This document shows positions 13,697 through 23,270 of a stretch of 64,000 bases of DNA, in pieces. Position 1 is the stretch's first letter, and each line of letters starts with the position of its first letter. Origin of the DNA: Nocardia sputorum (GTDB taxonomy: Bacteria > Actinomycetota > Actinomycetes > Mycobacteriales > Mycobacteriaceae); contig NZ_AP026978.1 in assembly GCF_027924405.1 (NCBI RefSeq), positions 1,984,001-2,048,000 on the forward strand, read 5' to 3'. Under the pieces are notes generated by a model that saw only the letters and a list, made by a program, of their open reading frames with translations, was not told the DNA's origin and ran no database searches. The translations under genes were made by a program, and so were the position numbers.

Positions 13697-15925
13697 ATGT
13701 CCACCGACACCGATTCCGCACCACGGACGTCGCCGTACGCGAACATGGGCGATCGTCTGACCGTCATCGGCCGTGCCGATCTGCCCGCTTCGATCGTGGT
13801 TTTCCTGGTCGCCCTACCCCTTTCGCTCGGCGTCGCGGTGGCCTCCGGCGCCCCGGTCGCTGCGGGCCTGATCGCCGCCGTCGTCGGCGGTGTGGTGGCC
13901 GGACTGCTCGGCGGTTCCGCGATCCAGGTCAGCGGGCCCACCGCGAGCCTCACCGTGGTCGTCGCCGCGAGTGTGCACCAGTTCGGCTGGGCGGCAACCT
14001 GTTTCATCACGATCGGTGCGGGCATGCTGCAGATCCTGTTCGGGCTGAGCCGGATCGCCAGGGCCGCGCTGGCCATCGCCCCGGTGGTCGTGCACGGCAT
14101 GCTGGCGGGCATCGGCGTGGTGATCGCGCTGCAACAGGTCCATGTCCTGCTGGGCGGGAACTCGCTGAGTTCGTCGTTCGCCGCGCTGGTCGCCCTGCCC
14201 CGCCAACTGATGTCGGTGCGCACGGGCGACCTGGTCGTCGGACTCGTCGTCATCGGCATCCTGGTCGCGTGGCGCTCGGTGCCGGGGCGGGCGCGGGTGG
14301 TGCCCGGCCCGCTCGTCGCGGTGTTCATCGCCACTCTGCTGGCGCTGGTCCTGCCGACGCACGTCGAGCGCATCGTGCTGAACGGCTCGTTGGCGGACGC
14401 GCTGGGCCTGCCCGCCATTCCCTCCGGCGGTCCGGCGGCCGTCGTCACGACCATGGTGACGATCGCCCTCATCGCGAGCATCGAGACCCTGTTGTCGGCC
14501 GTCGCGGTGGACAAGATGCGGCCCGGCCACCGCACCGACTTCGACCGGGAGCTGATCGGGCAGGGATCGGCCAACGTCGTGTCCGGCCTGCTCGGCGGCC
14601 TGCCCATCGCGGGGGTCATCGTGCGCAGCATCACGAACGCGAACGCCGGTGCCCGCAGCCGGGCGGCGACCGTGCTGCACGGAATCTGGATCCTGCTGTT
14701 CGCGGTCGCGCTGGCCGGGCTGGTGCGGCAGATCCCGACCGCCGCCCTGGCCGGACTGCTCATCTTCGTCGGCGTGCAGCTGATCAAGCTGGCGCACATC
14801 CGGCTGGCCAGGCGGGCCGGCGAGATGTACGTCTACCTGGCGACGGTGCTGGGCGTGGTGTTCCTGAACCTGCTGCAAGGCATGGTGATCGGGCTGGTGC
14901 TGGCCTTCGCGCTGCTGTTGTGGCGGGTGGTGCGCGTGACAATCGTCGCGGCAACGGTTCCGGGCACGCGCCGATGGGTGGTCACCATCGATGGCACGTG
15001 CACCTTCCTGGCCTTGCCGAAGCTGACCGCGGAACTGGCGAAGGTCCCCGCCGACGCCGACGTGACCGTCGAGATGGCCGTCGACTTCCTGGACCACGCC
15101 ACGCACGAGTTCCTCACCGAATGGGCTCGCGAGCGCGAGACATCGAGCGCGGCGGTGCAATTCGCCGAACTCGGCAGCGCGCGGATGGCCACCGTCTTGG
15201 CCGGGCCGCCCGAGCGCGGGCACTTCCGGCAGGTCATCGACCAGGTGATCGGGCCATGGCGACGGACGGGTAGTCGGGAGGACCGCATCGCGGCGGGCAT
15301 CGCGGCCTACCACCGCGGCCACGCCCACGTGCTGCGCTCGCATCTGGACAAGCTGCGCCATCGGCACGACGCCGACTCGTTCTTCCTCACCTGCGCGGAC
15401 GCGCGGATCGTGCCGAACGTCATCACCAACAGCGGGCCGGGCGACCTGTTCACCGTCCGCAACGTGGGCAATATCGTGCCCGCGCGCGGCGGAGACGTCT
15501 CGGTGGAGGCGGCCCTGATCTACGCGCTCGAGCGGCTGGACGTGCGCGCGGTCGTGGTGTGCGGTCACTCCGGCTGCGGGGCGATGGAGGCGCTGCACCG
15601 TGAGGTGCGGGCGGGGGAAGGGCTCGGCGATTGGCTGGCGCACGCGCGGCCGAGCCTGGAGCGCTATCGGCTGGGACATCCGGTGGCCGCCGCGGCGGCC
15701 GTCGCCGGGTTCGGGCCGGTGGACCAGCTGGGCATGGTGAACGTCGCGGTGCAGCTGGAGACGCTGCACGCGCACCCGGTCGTGCGCCGGGGAGTCGAGG
15801 AGCGCGGCGTGGCGGTGACCGGATTGTTCTTCGACCTCGCCACGGCCCGAGTGATCGAGGTCATGGTCGACGGCATCGCGGAGTTCGGCGACGAAGGCCG
15901 CCTGATCGCGGTGGAAACGGCGTGA
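13697..15925 (+). CDS. SulP-family anion transporter fused to beta-carbonic anhydrase (copy 1)
   Basis: A 742-residue fusion. Residues about 15-420 are a SulP/SLC26 membrane domain with 10 or more helices; residues about 440-520 form a short STAS-like domain; residues about 540-742 are a beta-class carbonic anhydrase. Zinc ligands Cys566, His624 and Cys627 and the Asp568-Arg570 dyad are present (Cys-Ala-Asp-Ala-Arg; Cys-Gly-His-Ser-Gly-Cys-Gly). Such fusions are thought to take up bicarbonate or another anion and interconvert it with CO2 at the membrane. ATG 13697 has GAAGGAG at 5 bp. A close paralogue follows 244 bp downstream, so this is a tandem duplication. Confidence 0.9.
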   Translation: MSTDTDSAPRTSPYANMGDRLTVIGRADLPASIVVFLVALPLSLGVAVASGAPVAAGLIAAVVGGVVAGLLGGSAIQVSGPTASLTVVVAASVHQFGWAATCFITIGAGMLQILFGLSRIARAALAIAPVVVHGMLAGIGVVIALQQVHVLLGGNSLSSSFAALVALPRQLMSVRTGDLVVGLVVIGILVAWRSVPGRARVVPGPLVAVFIATLLALVLPTHVERIVLNGSLADALGLPAIPSGGPAAVVTTMVTIALIASIETLLSAVAVDKMRPGHRTDFDRELIGQGSANVVSGLLGGLPIAGVIVRSITNANAGARSRAATVLHGIWILLFAVALAGLVRQIPTAALAGLLIFVGVQLIKLAHIRLARRAGEMYVYLATVLGVVFLNLLQGMVIGLVLAFALLLWRVVRVTIVAATVPGTRRWVVTIDGTCTFLALPKLTAELAKVPADADVTVEMAVDFLDHATHEFLTEWARERETSSAAVQFAELGSARMATVLAGPPERGHFRQVIDQVIGPWRRTGSREDRIAAGIAAYHRGHAHVLRSHLDKLRHRHDADSFFLTCADARIVPNVITNSGPGDLFTVRNVGNIVPARGGDVSVEAALIYALERLDVRAVVVCGHSGCGAMEALHREVRAGEGLGDWLAHARPSLERYRLGHPVAAAAAVAGFGPVDQLGMVNVAVQLETLHAHPVVRRGVEERGVAVTGLFFDLATARVIEVMVDGIAEFGDEGRLIAVETA

Positions 15926-15950
15926 CCTGGGGATTGTGGAGTAGGTCACG
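15921..15950. promoter_or_regulatory. inverted repeat at the end of copy 1
   Basis: CGTGACCT (15921-15928) and AGGTCACG (15943-15950), 8-bp arms with a 14-nt loop, overlapping the stop codon of the first copy. With no U-tract it may act as a weak terminator. It shares half-sites with 13489-13502, so an operator for the second copy is equally possible. Confidence 0.4.
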
Positions 15951-16004
15951 GTGATGACGACGGCGGGACAGTGGGGAATGCCACACAATCGGCGAAGTTC
16001 TCAG

Positions 16005-16022
16005 GCTTTGCTAAGTCTTTAC
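16005..16022 (+). repeat. shared leader element, copy 2
   Basis: GCTTTGCTAAGTCTTTAC, 17 of 18 bases identical to the element at 13549-13566 and placed about 148 bp before the start of the second SulP-carbonic anhydrase gene. Confidence 0.7.
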
Positions 16023-16135
16023 CAATACACTTGTACTCGTTTACATCTCGACTCATCGCTGTGTCGGGACTGCTTCACCGCGAGATGCCGGTTCGCGGTC
16101 TTGTGCCCTGCTGGACATGTTGATCGTCAACCGAC

Positions 16136-16153
16136 CTCGGCGAATCAGCCGAG
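16136..16153 (+). promoter_or_regulatory. stem-loop before the ribosome-binding site, copy 2
   Basis: CTCGGC and GCCGAG form a 6-bp stem with a 6-nt loop, followed by TCGGCGAAGGAGA and the ATG at 16170. The stem sequence differs from the copy-1 hairpin (13666-13683), but size and position are the same. Confidence 0.5.
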
Positions 16154-16169
16154 TCGGCGAAGGAGAGTC

Positions 16170-18419
16170 ATGGCTATCGATCACGATTTAGCCCCGCCAC
16201 CGTCAATGCCCGCACCCATGGGCTCGGGCCGCAGTTCCGGACCACTGTCCGATCGCTTCTCCGATATCCTCCGCCACGACGTGCCGTCCTCGATCGTGGT
16301 TTTCCTTGTCGCGCTGCCGCTTTCGCTAGGCATCGCGATCGCGTCCGGAGCCCCCGTCGCCGCCGGGCTCATCGCCGCCGTGATCGGCGGCATCGTCGTC
16401 GGCACGCTCGGCGGGTCGGTCCTCCAGGTGAGCGGCCCGGCCGCGGGCCTCACCGTGGTCGTCGCCGAGACGATCAATCAATTCGGTTGGCGCACGACGT
16501 GTTTCATCGTCTTCGCGGCCGGTGTACTGCAGATTCTGCTCGGGCTCAGCCGGGTGGCCAGGGCGGCGCTCGCCGTGGCGCCCGTGGTGGTGCACGCGAT
16601 GCTGGCCGGTATCGGCATCACGATCGCGCTGCAACAGATCCATGTGCTGCTCGGCGGTTCCTCGCACAGCTCGGCCTGGCGCAACATCGTGCAACTGCCC
16701 GGTCAGCTGTTGTCCCTGCACGGGGGCGGCGCGCTGATCGGCGCGGTGGTGATCGCGATCATGGTCGGCTGGAAATACCTGCCCGCCCGGGTGCGCGCGG
16801 TGCCCGGCCCGCTGGTCGCGGTGCTCGTCGGCACGGTGTTGTCGCTGGTGCTGCCGCTCGATGCCGAGCGCATCGTGCTCAACGGCTCGCTGTTCGACGC
16901 CATCGGCCTGCCCGCTCTGCCGCGCGGCGACTGGTCCGGTCTGGTCCTGGCCATCCTCACCATCGCCCTGATCGCCAGCGTGGAAAGCCTGCTGTCCGCG
17001 GTGGCCGTGGACAAGATGCACTCGCGCAAGCGCACCGACTTCGACCGTGAGCTGATCGGCCAGGGCTCGGCGAACGTGCTGTCCGGCCTGCTCGGCGGCC
17101 TGCCGGTCACCGGCGTCATCGTGCGCAGCGCCACCAACGTGCAGGCGGGTGCGCACAGCCGCGCCTCCGCGGTGCTGCACGGCGTCTGGGTGCTGGTGTT
17201 CTCCGTGGCGCTGGTCTCCGTGGTGGAGCAGATCCCGAAGGCCGCGCTGGCCGGTCTGCTCATCGTGATCGGCACCCAGCTGGTCAAACTGGCCCATATC
17301 AAACTGGCCCGGCGCACCGGTGACCTGCTGGTCTACGCCGTGACGGTGCTCGGCGTGGTGTTCTTGAACCTGCTCGAGGGCGTACTGATCGGCCTCGGCC
17401 TGGCCTTCGGCCTGCTGCTGTGGCGGGTGGTCCGGGTGGCGGTCAAAGCCGAACAGGTTTCCGGTACGCAGCGCTGGGTGGTCACCATCGACGGCTCGGC
17501 CACCTTCCTCGCACTGCCGAAGCTCTCGGCGCAGTTCGCCATGATCCCCCCGGGAGCCGACGTCACGGTGGAGATGACCGTCGACTACCTCGATCACGCG
17601 GCGTTCGAGGCCATCGAGGAGTTCGCCCGCCAGCAGGTGAACAACGGAGGCAGCGTCGATTTCGTGGAGATCGGCGGGGCCAGGATGGCCCACGCCGGGG
17701 TGCAGCCGCCCGCGCGCAGCTTCGCGCGGTCGGTCTGGGACGAGATCCTCGGCCCCTGGCGGCGCGACGATCGGCACGCCAACCCGGTCGCGGCGGGCGT
17801 CGCGGCCTACCACCGCAGCCACGCGCACGTCGTCCGGCCGCATCTGGACGAGCTGCGTGATCAGCAGGATCCGGATTCGTTCTTCCTGACCTGCTCGGAC
17901 TCGCGGATCGTGCCGAACATCATCACCAACAGCGGACCCGGCGACCTGTTCACCGTCCGCAACGTGGGCAACCTCGCGCCCGCCGAGGGCGACGCGTCGG
18001 TGGAGGCCGCGCTGGTGTTCGCGCTCGAACAGCTGAACGTCCGCTCCATCGTCGTCTGCGGGCATTCCTCCTGCGGTGCGATGAAGGCGCTGCACACCGG
18101 CGCCGAGGTGCCCGGTGTGGACCCCTGGCTCGCGCACGCGCGACCGAGCCTGGAGCGATTCCGCGCGGGCCATCCGGTCGCGGCCGCCGCGCGGGAGGCC
18201 GGTTTCGGCGAGGTCGATCAGCTGGCCATGGTGAACGTGGCGATGCAGCTCGAGGTATTGCACCGGCATCCGGCGGTGCGCAAGGCGGTGGCCGAGCGCG
18301 GCGTCACGGTGTCGGGCCTGTTCTTCGATATCGCCAGTGCCCGGGTGGTCGAGGTGACCGAGAACGGGATCGCGCACATCGATGACGCGGGCCACCAGCC
18401 CACTGCCGAACTCGTCTGA
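16170..18419 (+). CDS. SulP-family anion transporter fused to beta-carbonic anhydrase (copy 2)
   Basis: A 749-residue paralogue of the gene at 13697. It has the same order: N-terminal tail, SulP membrane domain, short STAS-like segment, beta-carbonic anhydrase with Cys575, His632 and Cys635 as zinc ligands. The membrane domain and the enzyme core are highly similar between the copies, while the first 30 residues and the STAS region differ most. ATG 16170 has GAAGGAG at 4-5 bp; in-frame sequence upstream to 15951 is leader, not coding. A strong hairpin closes the unit at 18436-18468. Tandem copies with their own leaders suggest dosage or differential expression under low CO2. Confidence 0.9.
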   Translation: MAIDHDLAPPPSMPAPMGSGRSSGPLSDRFSDILRHDVPSSIVVFLVALPLSLGIAIASGAPVAAGLIAAVIGGIVVGTLGGSVLQVSGPAAGLTVVVAETINQFGWRTTCFIVFAAGVLQILLGLSRVARAALAVAPVVVHAMLAGIGITIALQQIHVLLGGSSHSSAWRNIVQLPGQLLSLHGGGALIGAVVIAIMVGWKYLPARVRAVPGPLVAVLVGTVLSLVLPLDAERIVLNGSLFDAIGLPALPRGDWSGLVLAILTIALIASVESLLSAVAVDKMHSRKRTDFDRELIGQGSANVLSGLLGGLPVTGVIVRSATNVQAGAHSRASAVLHGVWVLVFSVALVSVVEQIPKAALAGLLIVIGTQLVKLAHIKLARRTGDLLVYAVTVLGVVFLNLLEGVLIGLGLAFGLLLWRVVRVAVKAEQVSGTQRWVVTIDGSATFLALPKLSAQFAMIPPGADVTVEMTVDYLDHAAFEAIEEFARQQVNNGGSVDFVEIGGARMAHAGVQPPARSFARSVWDEILGPWRRDDRHANPVAAGVAAYHRSHAHVVRPHLDELRDQQDPDSFFLTCSDSRIVPNIITNSGPGDLFTVRNVGNLAPAEGDASVEAALVFALEQLNVRSIVVCGHSSCGAMKALHTGAEVPGVDPWLAHARPSLERFRAGHPVAAAAREAGFGEVDQLAMVNVAMQLEVLHRHPAVRKAVAERGVTVSGLFFDIASARVVEVTENGIAHIDDAGHQPTAELV

Positions 18420-18435
18420 TCGAGGCCGGACGAAT

Positions 18436-18468
18436 GATCCCGCCCGGGTGGCGTGCCCGGGCGGGATC
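18436..18468 (+). terminator. hairpin terminator after SulP-CA copy 2
   Basis: Perfect 13-bp arms, GATCCCGCCCGGG and its complement, around a 7-nt loop, with no U-tract. This is the hairpin-only style common in high-GC actinobacteria. Confidence 0.75.
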
Positions 18469-18519
18469 GCCGTATCCGGACAGGGTTCGGTATGCCGGAC
18501 TGCTCGTACCCTGGGGAAC

Positions 18520-18951
18520 GTGACCGCAGACCTGGAAACGAGCTCGGACGATCGGCCGACCCGCTGGCGCGCCTTCCGAGCGGGGCTCGAGCGACGACCT
18601 ACGCTGTATCTCGGCTACCGGATCGTGGTCGCCGTCGTCGGCGTGGCCGTGCTCGCGGTCGGGGTGCTCGCGATCCCCTATCCCGGTCCCGGCTGGGCGA
18701 TCGTGTTCGCTGGGCTCGGCATCCTCGCCACCGAATTCGCCTGGGCGCGAAAGGCGTTGGGCTGGCTGCGGGACCGGTACCGGCAATTGATGGACTGGTA
18801 CTCCCGGCAGGGCCGGGCCGTGCAGGTGGCCGGGGCGGTCGGCACCGCCGCGTTGGTCGTGGCGACGCTGTGGATATTGGGAACCTTCGGGCTCGTGGGT
18901 AGTTGGATCGGAGTCGAATGGGAATGGCTGCGCAGCCCCCTGCAACGGTGA
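18520..18951 (+). CDS. TIGR02611-family membrane protein (PGPGW motif)
   Basis: A 143-residue integral membrane protein with three likely helices (residues about 32-55, 58-75, 105-130). The Pro-Gly-Pro-Gly-Trp motif between the first two is the hallmark of the TIGR02611 / PGPGW transmembrane family of unknown function. GTG 18520 places about 30 polar residues before the first helix. The frame ends inside the next gene if that starts at 18918, so the two may be coupled. It lies just before the FhuF-like gene and thrS. Confidence 0.75.
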   Translation: MTADLETSSDDRPTRWRAFRAGLERRPTLYLGYRIVVAVVGVAVLAVGVLAIPYPGPGWAIVFAGLGILATEFAWARKALGWLRDRYRQLMDWYSRQGRAVQVAGAVGTAALVVATLWILGTFGLVGSWIGVEWEWLRSPLQR

Positions 18952-19559
18952 CCACCGTTCCGGGGCGCATGCTCACCCAACCGGAATGGCTGGCCGCGCG
19001 TATCGCGGAGATGGGCCGTTCCTGGGGCACCACATCGCTGCGCATCGCGGGCACGCTGTGGTGGTGCATGGTCGCCTCCGCCTTGGTGGAGCAGATCGCG
19101 CGGGCGTACGCGCACGACGAGGCCGCTCCCGAAGCCGCGCTGGAGCGACTGGACTGCGAAGTTCGCCCCGACGGTGGCATCGAGCGCGTGCGTATCCCGG
19201 CGGACGGTCACGCGGCCGGCGGTGCGTCGGTCCTGCACGAGACGCTCGCGACCGTCATCCCACCGGTCGCCCGGGTGTCGGGTGCCGGTGTGCCCGCCTT
19301 GTGGGCGATCGTCGCCGACGCGATCGGCAACCGCGCGCTCGACGCGGGGTCCGCCGACGCGGGGGCACGGCTGGCCGCCGAGATCGGCGGCAAACTACCG
19401 GTTCCGCGCTTCGTCGAGATCGGCGGACGCACATTCGTGCGGCGCATCTCCTGCTGCCTGGTCTTCGAAGTCCCCGGCTGCGAGATGTGCACCAGCTGCC
19501 CGAAACGCCCCGCCGCCGAGCGAATCGCCCTGCTCGCGGGCCTCGCCGCCGAGAGCTGA
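18918..19559 (+). CDS. FhuF-like (2Fe-2S)-binding protein
   Basis: A protein of about 213 residues ending in a four-Cys signature (Ser-Cys-Cys-Leu-Val-Phe-Glu-Val-Pro-Gly-Cys-Glu-Met-Cys-Thr-Ser-Cys-Pro) of the kind that binds a [2Fe-2S] cluster in FhuF-type siderophore-iron reductases. The rest is helical, with Trp-Trp-Cys near residue 45. The start is unsure: ATG 18918 has CGGAG close upstream, while GTG 18948 overlaps the previous stop as GTGA. A role in reductive release of iron from ferric siderophores is the family expectation; no siderophore genes lie nearby. Confidence 0.65.
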   Translation: MGMAAQPPATVTTVPGRMLTQPEWLAARIAEMGRSWGTTSLRIAGTLWWCMVASALVEQIARAYAHDEAAPEAALERLDCEVRPDGGIERVRIPADGHAAGGASVLHETLATVIPPVARVSGAGVPALWAIVADAIGNRALDAGSADAGARLAAEIGGKLPVPRFVEIGGRTFVRRISCCLVFEVPGCEMCTSCPKRPAAERIALLAGLAAES

Positions 19560-19803
19560 CGACCGGCCGGGTGACAGCCGATTTTCCCGCCGCGGCCGTG
19601 ACTCACCCGGTACGCCCACGGCGCCGGTCCACTCGGCGGGGACTCGAACGCAAATCTCGCGCCACCCGACTCGTACGGCCTAAAACCCGGAGGGGCGGGC
19701 CTGCGCGGCGGGACAGTAGCATGGTCGCGCCGGACGAAGATGCGATCGGCCACCATCGAGCGGGCCCCGGCCCGCACCCGAGAACGCCAAGGAGAGCGCA
19801 GCC

Positions 19804-21867
19804 GTGACCACCTCAGCCGCCATCAGCCCAGTCGCCCTCGTCCGGGTGCCGGCCGGGACGACGGCGGGCGCCGCGGTGCGTGCGGCGGGACTGCCCACGA
19901 AGGGGCCGGACACCGTCGTCGTCGTCCGGGTGGACGGTGAACTCAAGGACCTGTCCTGGACCCCGGACGAGGACGTCGACGTGGAGCCGGTGGCGGCGAA
20001 CACCCCCGACGGCCGCAACGTCATCCGGCACTCCGCCGCGCATGTCCTCGCCCAGGCGGTGCAGCAGGAGTTCCCCGGTGCCAAGCTGGGCATCGGCCCT
20101 TACATCAAGGACGGGTTCTACTACGACTTCCGTGTCGAGCGGCCGTTCACCCCGGAGGATCTGGCCAAGCTGGAATCCCGGATGAAGAAGATCGTCAAAG
20201 GCGCGCAGCGGTTCTCCCGCCGGGTGGTCGAGGTCGAGGAGGCCAGGGCCGAGCTGGCCGGGGAGCCGTTCAAACTGGAGCTGATCAGCGACAAGTCCGG
20301 CATCGATGACCCGGAGGTCATGGAGGTCGGCGGCAAAGAGCTGACCATCTACGACAACCTGGATCCGCGCACCGGCGAGAAGATCTGGGGCGATCTGTGC
20401 CGCGGTCCGCACATCCCGACCACCAAGTTCATCCCGGCCTTCAAACTGACCCGCAGCTCCGCGGCCTACTGGCGTGGTGACCAGAGCCGCGAGGACCTGC
20501 AGCGCGTCTACGGCACCGCGTGGGAATCGCAGGAGGCGCTCGACGAGCACCTGCACCTGCTCGCCGAAGCCGAACGCCGCGACCACCGCAAGCTCGGCCT
20601 GGAACTGGACTTGTTCAGCTTCCCCGACGAACTCGGTTCCGGCCTGCCGGTATTCCATCCCAAGGGCGGCATCATCCGCAAGGAACTCGAGGAGTACTCG
20701 CGCCGCAGGCACGTCGCGGCGGGCTACGAGTTCGTCAACACCCCGCACATCACCAAAGGGCATCTGTTCGAGGTCTCCGGCCACCTGGACTGGTACCGCG
20801 ACGGCATGTTCCCGGCGATGCACCTGGACGCCGAGCTCAACGAGGACGGCACCGTCCGCAAGCCCGGCCAGGACTACTACGTCAAGCCGATGAACTGCCC
20901 GATGCACAACCTGATCTTCCGTGCCCGCGGCCGGTCGTACCGGGAGCTGCCGCTGCGGCTGTTCGAGTTCGGCTCGGTCTATCGGTACGAGAAGTCCGGC
21001 GTGGTGCACGGCCTGACCCGGGTGCGCGGCATGACGCAGGACGACGCGCACATCTACTGCACCAAAGAGCAGATGCACAGCGAACTCACCGACACGCTGC
21101 GGTTCGTGCTGGATCTGCTGAAGGACTACGGCCTCGACGACTTCTACCTCGAGCTGTCCACCAAGGACCCGAAGAAGTTCGTCGGTTCCGACGAGATCTG
21201 GGAGGAGGCCACCGAGACCCTGTCGAAGGTCGCCTCGGCCTCCGGTCTGGAACTGGTGCCCGATCCCGGCGGCGCCGCCTTCTACGGCCCGAAGATCTCC
21301 GTGCAGGCCAAGGACGCGCTCGGCCGCACCTGGCAGATGTCGACGATCCAGCTGGACTTCAACCTGCCCGAGCGCTTCGATCTGGAATACACCGCGTCCG
21401 ACGGCACCAAGCAGCGGCCGGTCATGATCCACCGCGCGCTGTTCGGCTCGATCGAGCGCTTCTTCGGTGTGCTCACCGAGCACTACGCGGGCGCGTTCCC
21501 GGCCTGGCTGTCGCCGGTGCAGGTCGTGGGCATCCCGGTCGCGGAAGCCTTCGCGGCGCACCTGGACCGGGTGATCGAACGGTTGCAGGACGAGGGCGTG
21601 CGCGCGCAGGTGGATCGCAGCGACGACCGGATGCAGAAGAAGATCTTCAACAACACCGCCCAGAAGGTGCCGTTCATGCTGCTCGCCGGTGAGCGGGACG
21701 TGAACGCGAACGCCGTGAGCTTCCGCTTCCGCGACGGCACCCAGGTCAACGGCGTGCCGGTCGACGACGCGGTGGCCACCATCGTCGCGTGGATCGCCCA
21801 TCGGGAGAACGCGTCGCCGACGGCCGAGGGGTTCCAGATCCGGTCGGCGAACAAGGGTGGGGCATGA
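19804..21867 (+). CDS. thrS: threonyl-tRNA synthetase
   Basis: A 687-residue class II aminoacyl-tRNA synthetase, full length. In order: N-terminal TGS domain (residues about 10-75), editing domain with His-Ser-Ala-Ala-His and its Cys-Arg-Gly-Pro-His partner motif, catalytic core with Met-Asn-Cys-Pro-Met-His and [12 protein letters not shown] (motif 2), motif 3 ([10 protein letters not shown]), and the anticodon-binding domain. It charges tRNA-Thr. GTG 19804 has AAGGAG 8 bp upstream; TAGCAT at about 19715-19720 may be the -10 box. First gene of a tight operon that matches Rv2614c onward. Confidence 0.97.
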   Translation: MTTSAAISPVALVRVPAGTTAGAAVRAAGLPTKGPDTVVVVRVDGELKDLSWTPDEDVDVEPVAANTPDGRNVIRHSAAHVLAQAVQQEFPGAKLGIGPYIKDGFYYDFRVERPFTPEDLAKLESRMKKIVKGAQRFSRRVVEVEEARAELAGEPFKLELISDKSGIDDPEVMEVGGKELTIYDNLDPRTGEKIWGDLCRGPHIPTTKFIPAFKLTRSSAAYWRGDQSREDLQRVYGTAWESQEALDEHLHLLAEAERRDHRKLGLELDLFSFPDELGSGLPVFHPKGGIIRKELEEYSRRRHVAAGYEFVNTPHITKGHLFEVSGHLDWYRDGMFPAMHLDAELNEDGTVRKPGQDYYVKPMNCPMHNLIFRARGRSYRELPLRLFEFGSVYRYEKSGVVHGLTRVRGMTQDDAHIYCTKEQMHSELTDTLRFVLDLLKDYGLDDFYLELSTKDPKKFVGSDEIWEEATETLSKVASASGLELVPDPGGAAFYGPKISVQAKDALGRTWQMSTIQLDFNLPERFDLEYTASDGTKQRPVMIHRALFGSIERFFGVLTEHYAGAFPAWLSPVQVVGIPVAEAFAAHLDRVIERLQDEGVRAQVDRSDDRMQKKIFNNTAQKVPFMLLAGERDVNANAVSFRFRDGTQVNGVPVDDAVATIVAWIAHRENASPTAEGFQIRSANKGGA

Positions 21868-22463
21868 GCGAGCGTACGGTGCCGGACGGGCTCGCGGATC
21901 TGGACGGTACCGCGGCCTCGGCCGAGCCGGGCAGCATCGTGGACGCCGGTGCCGGCGAACCGGATCGGCTGCTGCGCCTGTGGACGCCGTATCGCATGTC
22001 CTACATCGCGGAGGCCGCCACCACCGCCAAGGATTCGACCGGCCACCCCTTCACCGACATCCCGAAGATGTCGGATGAGGACGGACTGGTCGTCGCCCGG
22101 GGCGAGCTGGTGTACGCCGTGCTCAACCTGTACCCGTACAACCCGGGGCACATGATGGTGGTGCCCTACCGCAAAGTGGCGAACCTGGAGGACCTCACCG
22201 AGGCGGAGAGCGCCGAACTGATGACCTTCACCCAGCAGGCGATCCGGGTGATGAAGAAGGTGTCCCGGCCGCACGGCTTCAACGTCGGGCTGAATCTCGG
22301 CGGGGTGGCCGGTGGATCGCTGGCCGATCACCTGCACCAGCACATCGTGCCGCGCTGGGGTGGCGACGCGAACTTCATCACCGTCATCGGCGGGGCGAAG
22401 GTCATGCCGCAACTGCTGCGGGAGACCAGGGCGCTGCTGTCGGCGGCCTGGAAGGAGGCGTAG
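21864..22463 (+). CDS. HIT-family AP4A phosphorylase-like protein
   Basis: A 199-residue HIT protein with the catalytic triad motif [10 protein letters not shown] near residue 155 and the nucleotide-binding strand Asn-Leu-Tyr-Pro-Tyr-Asn-Pro-Gly-His. It is the positional counterpart of M. tuberculosis Rv2613c, which phosphorolyses diadenosine tetraphosphate. Its ATG overlaps the thrS stop (ATGA). The coupling makes sense because aminoacyl-tRNA synthetases generate Ap4A as a side product. The first 35 residues are a poorly conserved acidic tail. Confidence 0.88.
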   Translation: MSERTVPDGLADLDGTAASAEPGSIVDAGAGEPDRLLRLWTPYRMSYIAEAATTAKDSTGHPFTDIPKMSDEDGLVVARGELVYAVLNLYPYNPGHMMVVPYRKVANLEDLTEAESAELMTFTQQAIRVMKKVSRPHGFNVGLNLGGVAGGSLADHLHQHIVPRWGGDANFITVIGGAKVMPQLLRETRALLSAAWKEA

Positions 22464-22486
22464 ATGAGCGACCGGGCGGAGCGGCC

Positions 22487-23182
22487 GTGCTGAGCTTCTT
22501 CGGCCGCGAGACGTTCGCCAAGGCGACGGCTCCGCTGGGCCGGGCGCTGGTCGGCACGGGACTCACCCCCGACGCCATGACGCTGATCGGCACGACCGCC
22601 TCCATCGTCGCCGCGGTCACGCTCTTCCCGACCGGACACCTGTTCTGGGGAACCATGGTGATCTGGTTGTTCGTCATGTTCGACATGCTCGACGGAGCCA
22701 TGGCCAGGGCGCGCGGCGGCGGCACCAAATACGGCGCGGTGCTGGACGCCACGTGCGACCGGCTGGCCGACGGCGCCATCTTCGCCGGGCTGGCCTGGTG
22801 GGCGGTCTTCCACGAGCAGCACAAGCCGCTGTTCGCCGCGACGCTGGTCGTCCTGGTGACCTCGCAGGTGATCTCCTACGCCAAGGCGCGCGCCGAGGCC
22901 AGCGGGCTGTCCGCCGACGGCGGCATCATCGAGCGGCCGGACCGGCTGATCATCGTGCTGGTCGGCGCGGGCTTCACCGGGATCGGCGGCTACTGGGACA
23001 TCGAGTGGCTCACCTACGCCGTGCACGTCGCCATATGGATCCTCGCGGTGCTCAGCATCGTCACCGTCGGTCAGCGGGTGCTGGCCGTGCGCAACTCGCC
23101 GGGGGCGCGCACGGTGATCCCGGCGGGGCAGCCGCAGAGCCCGAGCGCGGGCACCACGGGCACCACGGGACTTCCGTCGTGA
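22487..23182 (+). CDS. pgsA: phosphatidylinositol phosphate synthase
   Basis: A 231-residue CDP-alcohol phosphatidyltransferase with about six membrane helices and the full signature Asp-Gly-x2-Ala-Arg-x8-Gly-x3-Asp-x3-Asp (Asp-Met-Leu-Asp-Gly-Ala-Met-Ala-Arg ... Gly-Ala-Val-Leu-Asp-Ala-Thr-Cys-Asp). By position (Rv2612c) it joins CDP-diacylglycerol and inositol-1-phosphate, the first committed step to PI and PIM lipids. GTG 22487 is used, since the ATG at 22464 runs into a stop after nine codons. The C-terminal tail has a Gly-Thr-Thr repeat. Confidence 0.92.
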   Translation: MLSFFGRETFAKATAPLGRALVGTGLTPDAMTLIGTTASIVAAVTLFPTGHLFWGTMVIWLFVMFDMLDGAMARARGGGTKYGAVLDATCDRLADGAIFAGLAWWAVFHEQHKPLFAATLVVLVTSQVISYAKARAEASGLSADGGIIERPDRLIIVLVGAGFTGIGGYWDIEWLTYAVHVAIWILAVLSIVTVGQRVLAVRNSPGARTVIPAGQPQSPSAGTTGTTGLPS

Positions 23183-23270
23183 CCTCATCCGGGGCCGGAC
23201 GCCGACCGATGCGCGGTGGCGTCCGGACAGTGGTGACGGCGAAGTGCGGATTCACGGCGCGGGAGTGTGC

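Noticed and set aside
15951..16169. N-terminal extension of SulP-CA copy 2
   Set aside because: Covers the shared leader element and hairpin; a strong ribosome-binding site precedes ATG 16170.
13814..18395. Two minus-strand frames of about 700 codons opposite the SulP-CA genes
   Set aside because: His/Gln/Asp/Arg-rich mirror translations typical of antisense to high-GC genes; no domains.
19560..19803. T-box leader before thrS
   Set aside because: No specifier loop or antiterminator with the T-box core was seen.
19813..21801. 660-codon frame antisense to thrS
   Set aside because: thrS is unmistakable on the other strand; the shadow has no motifs.
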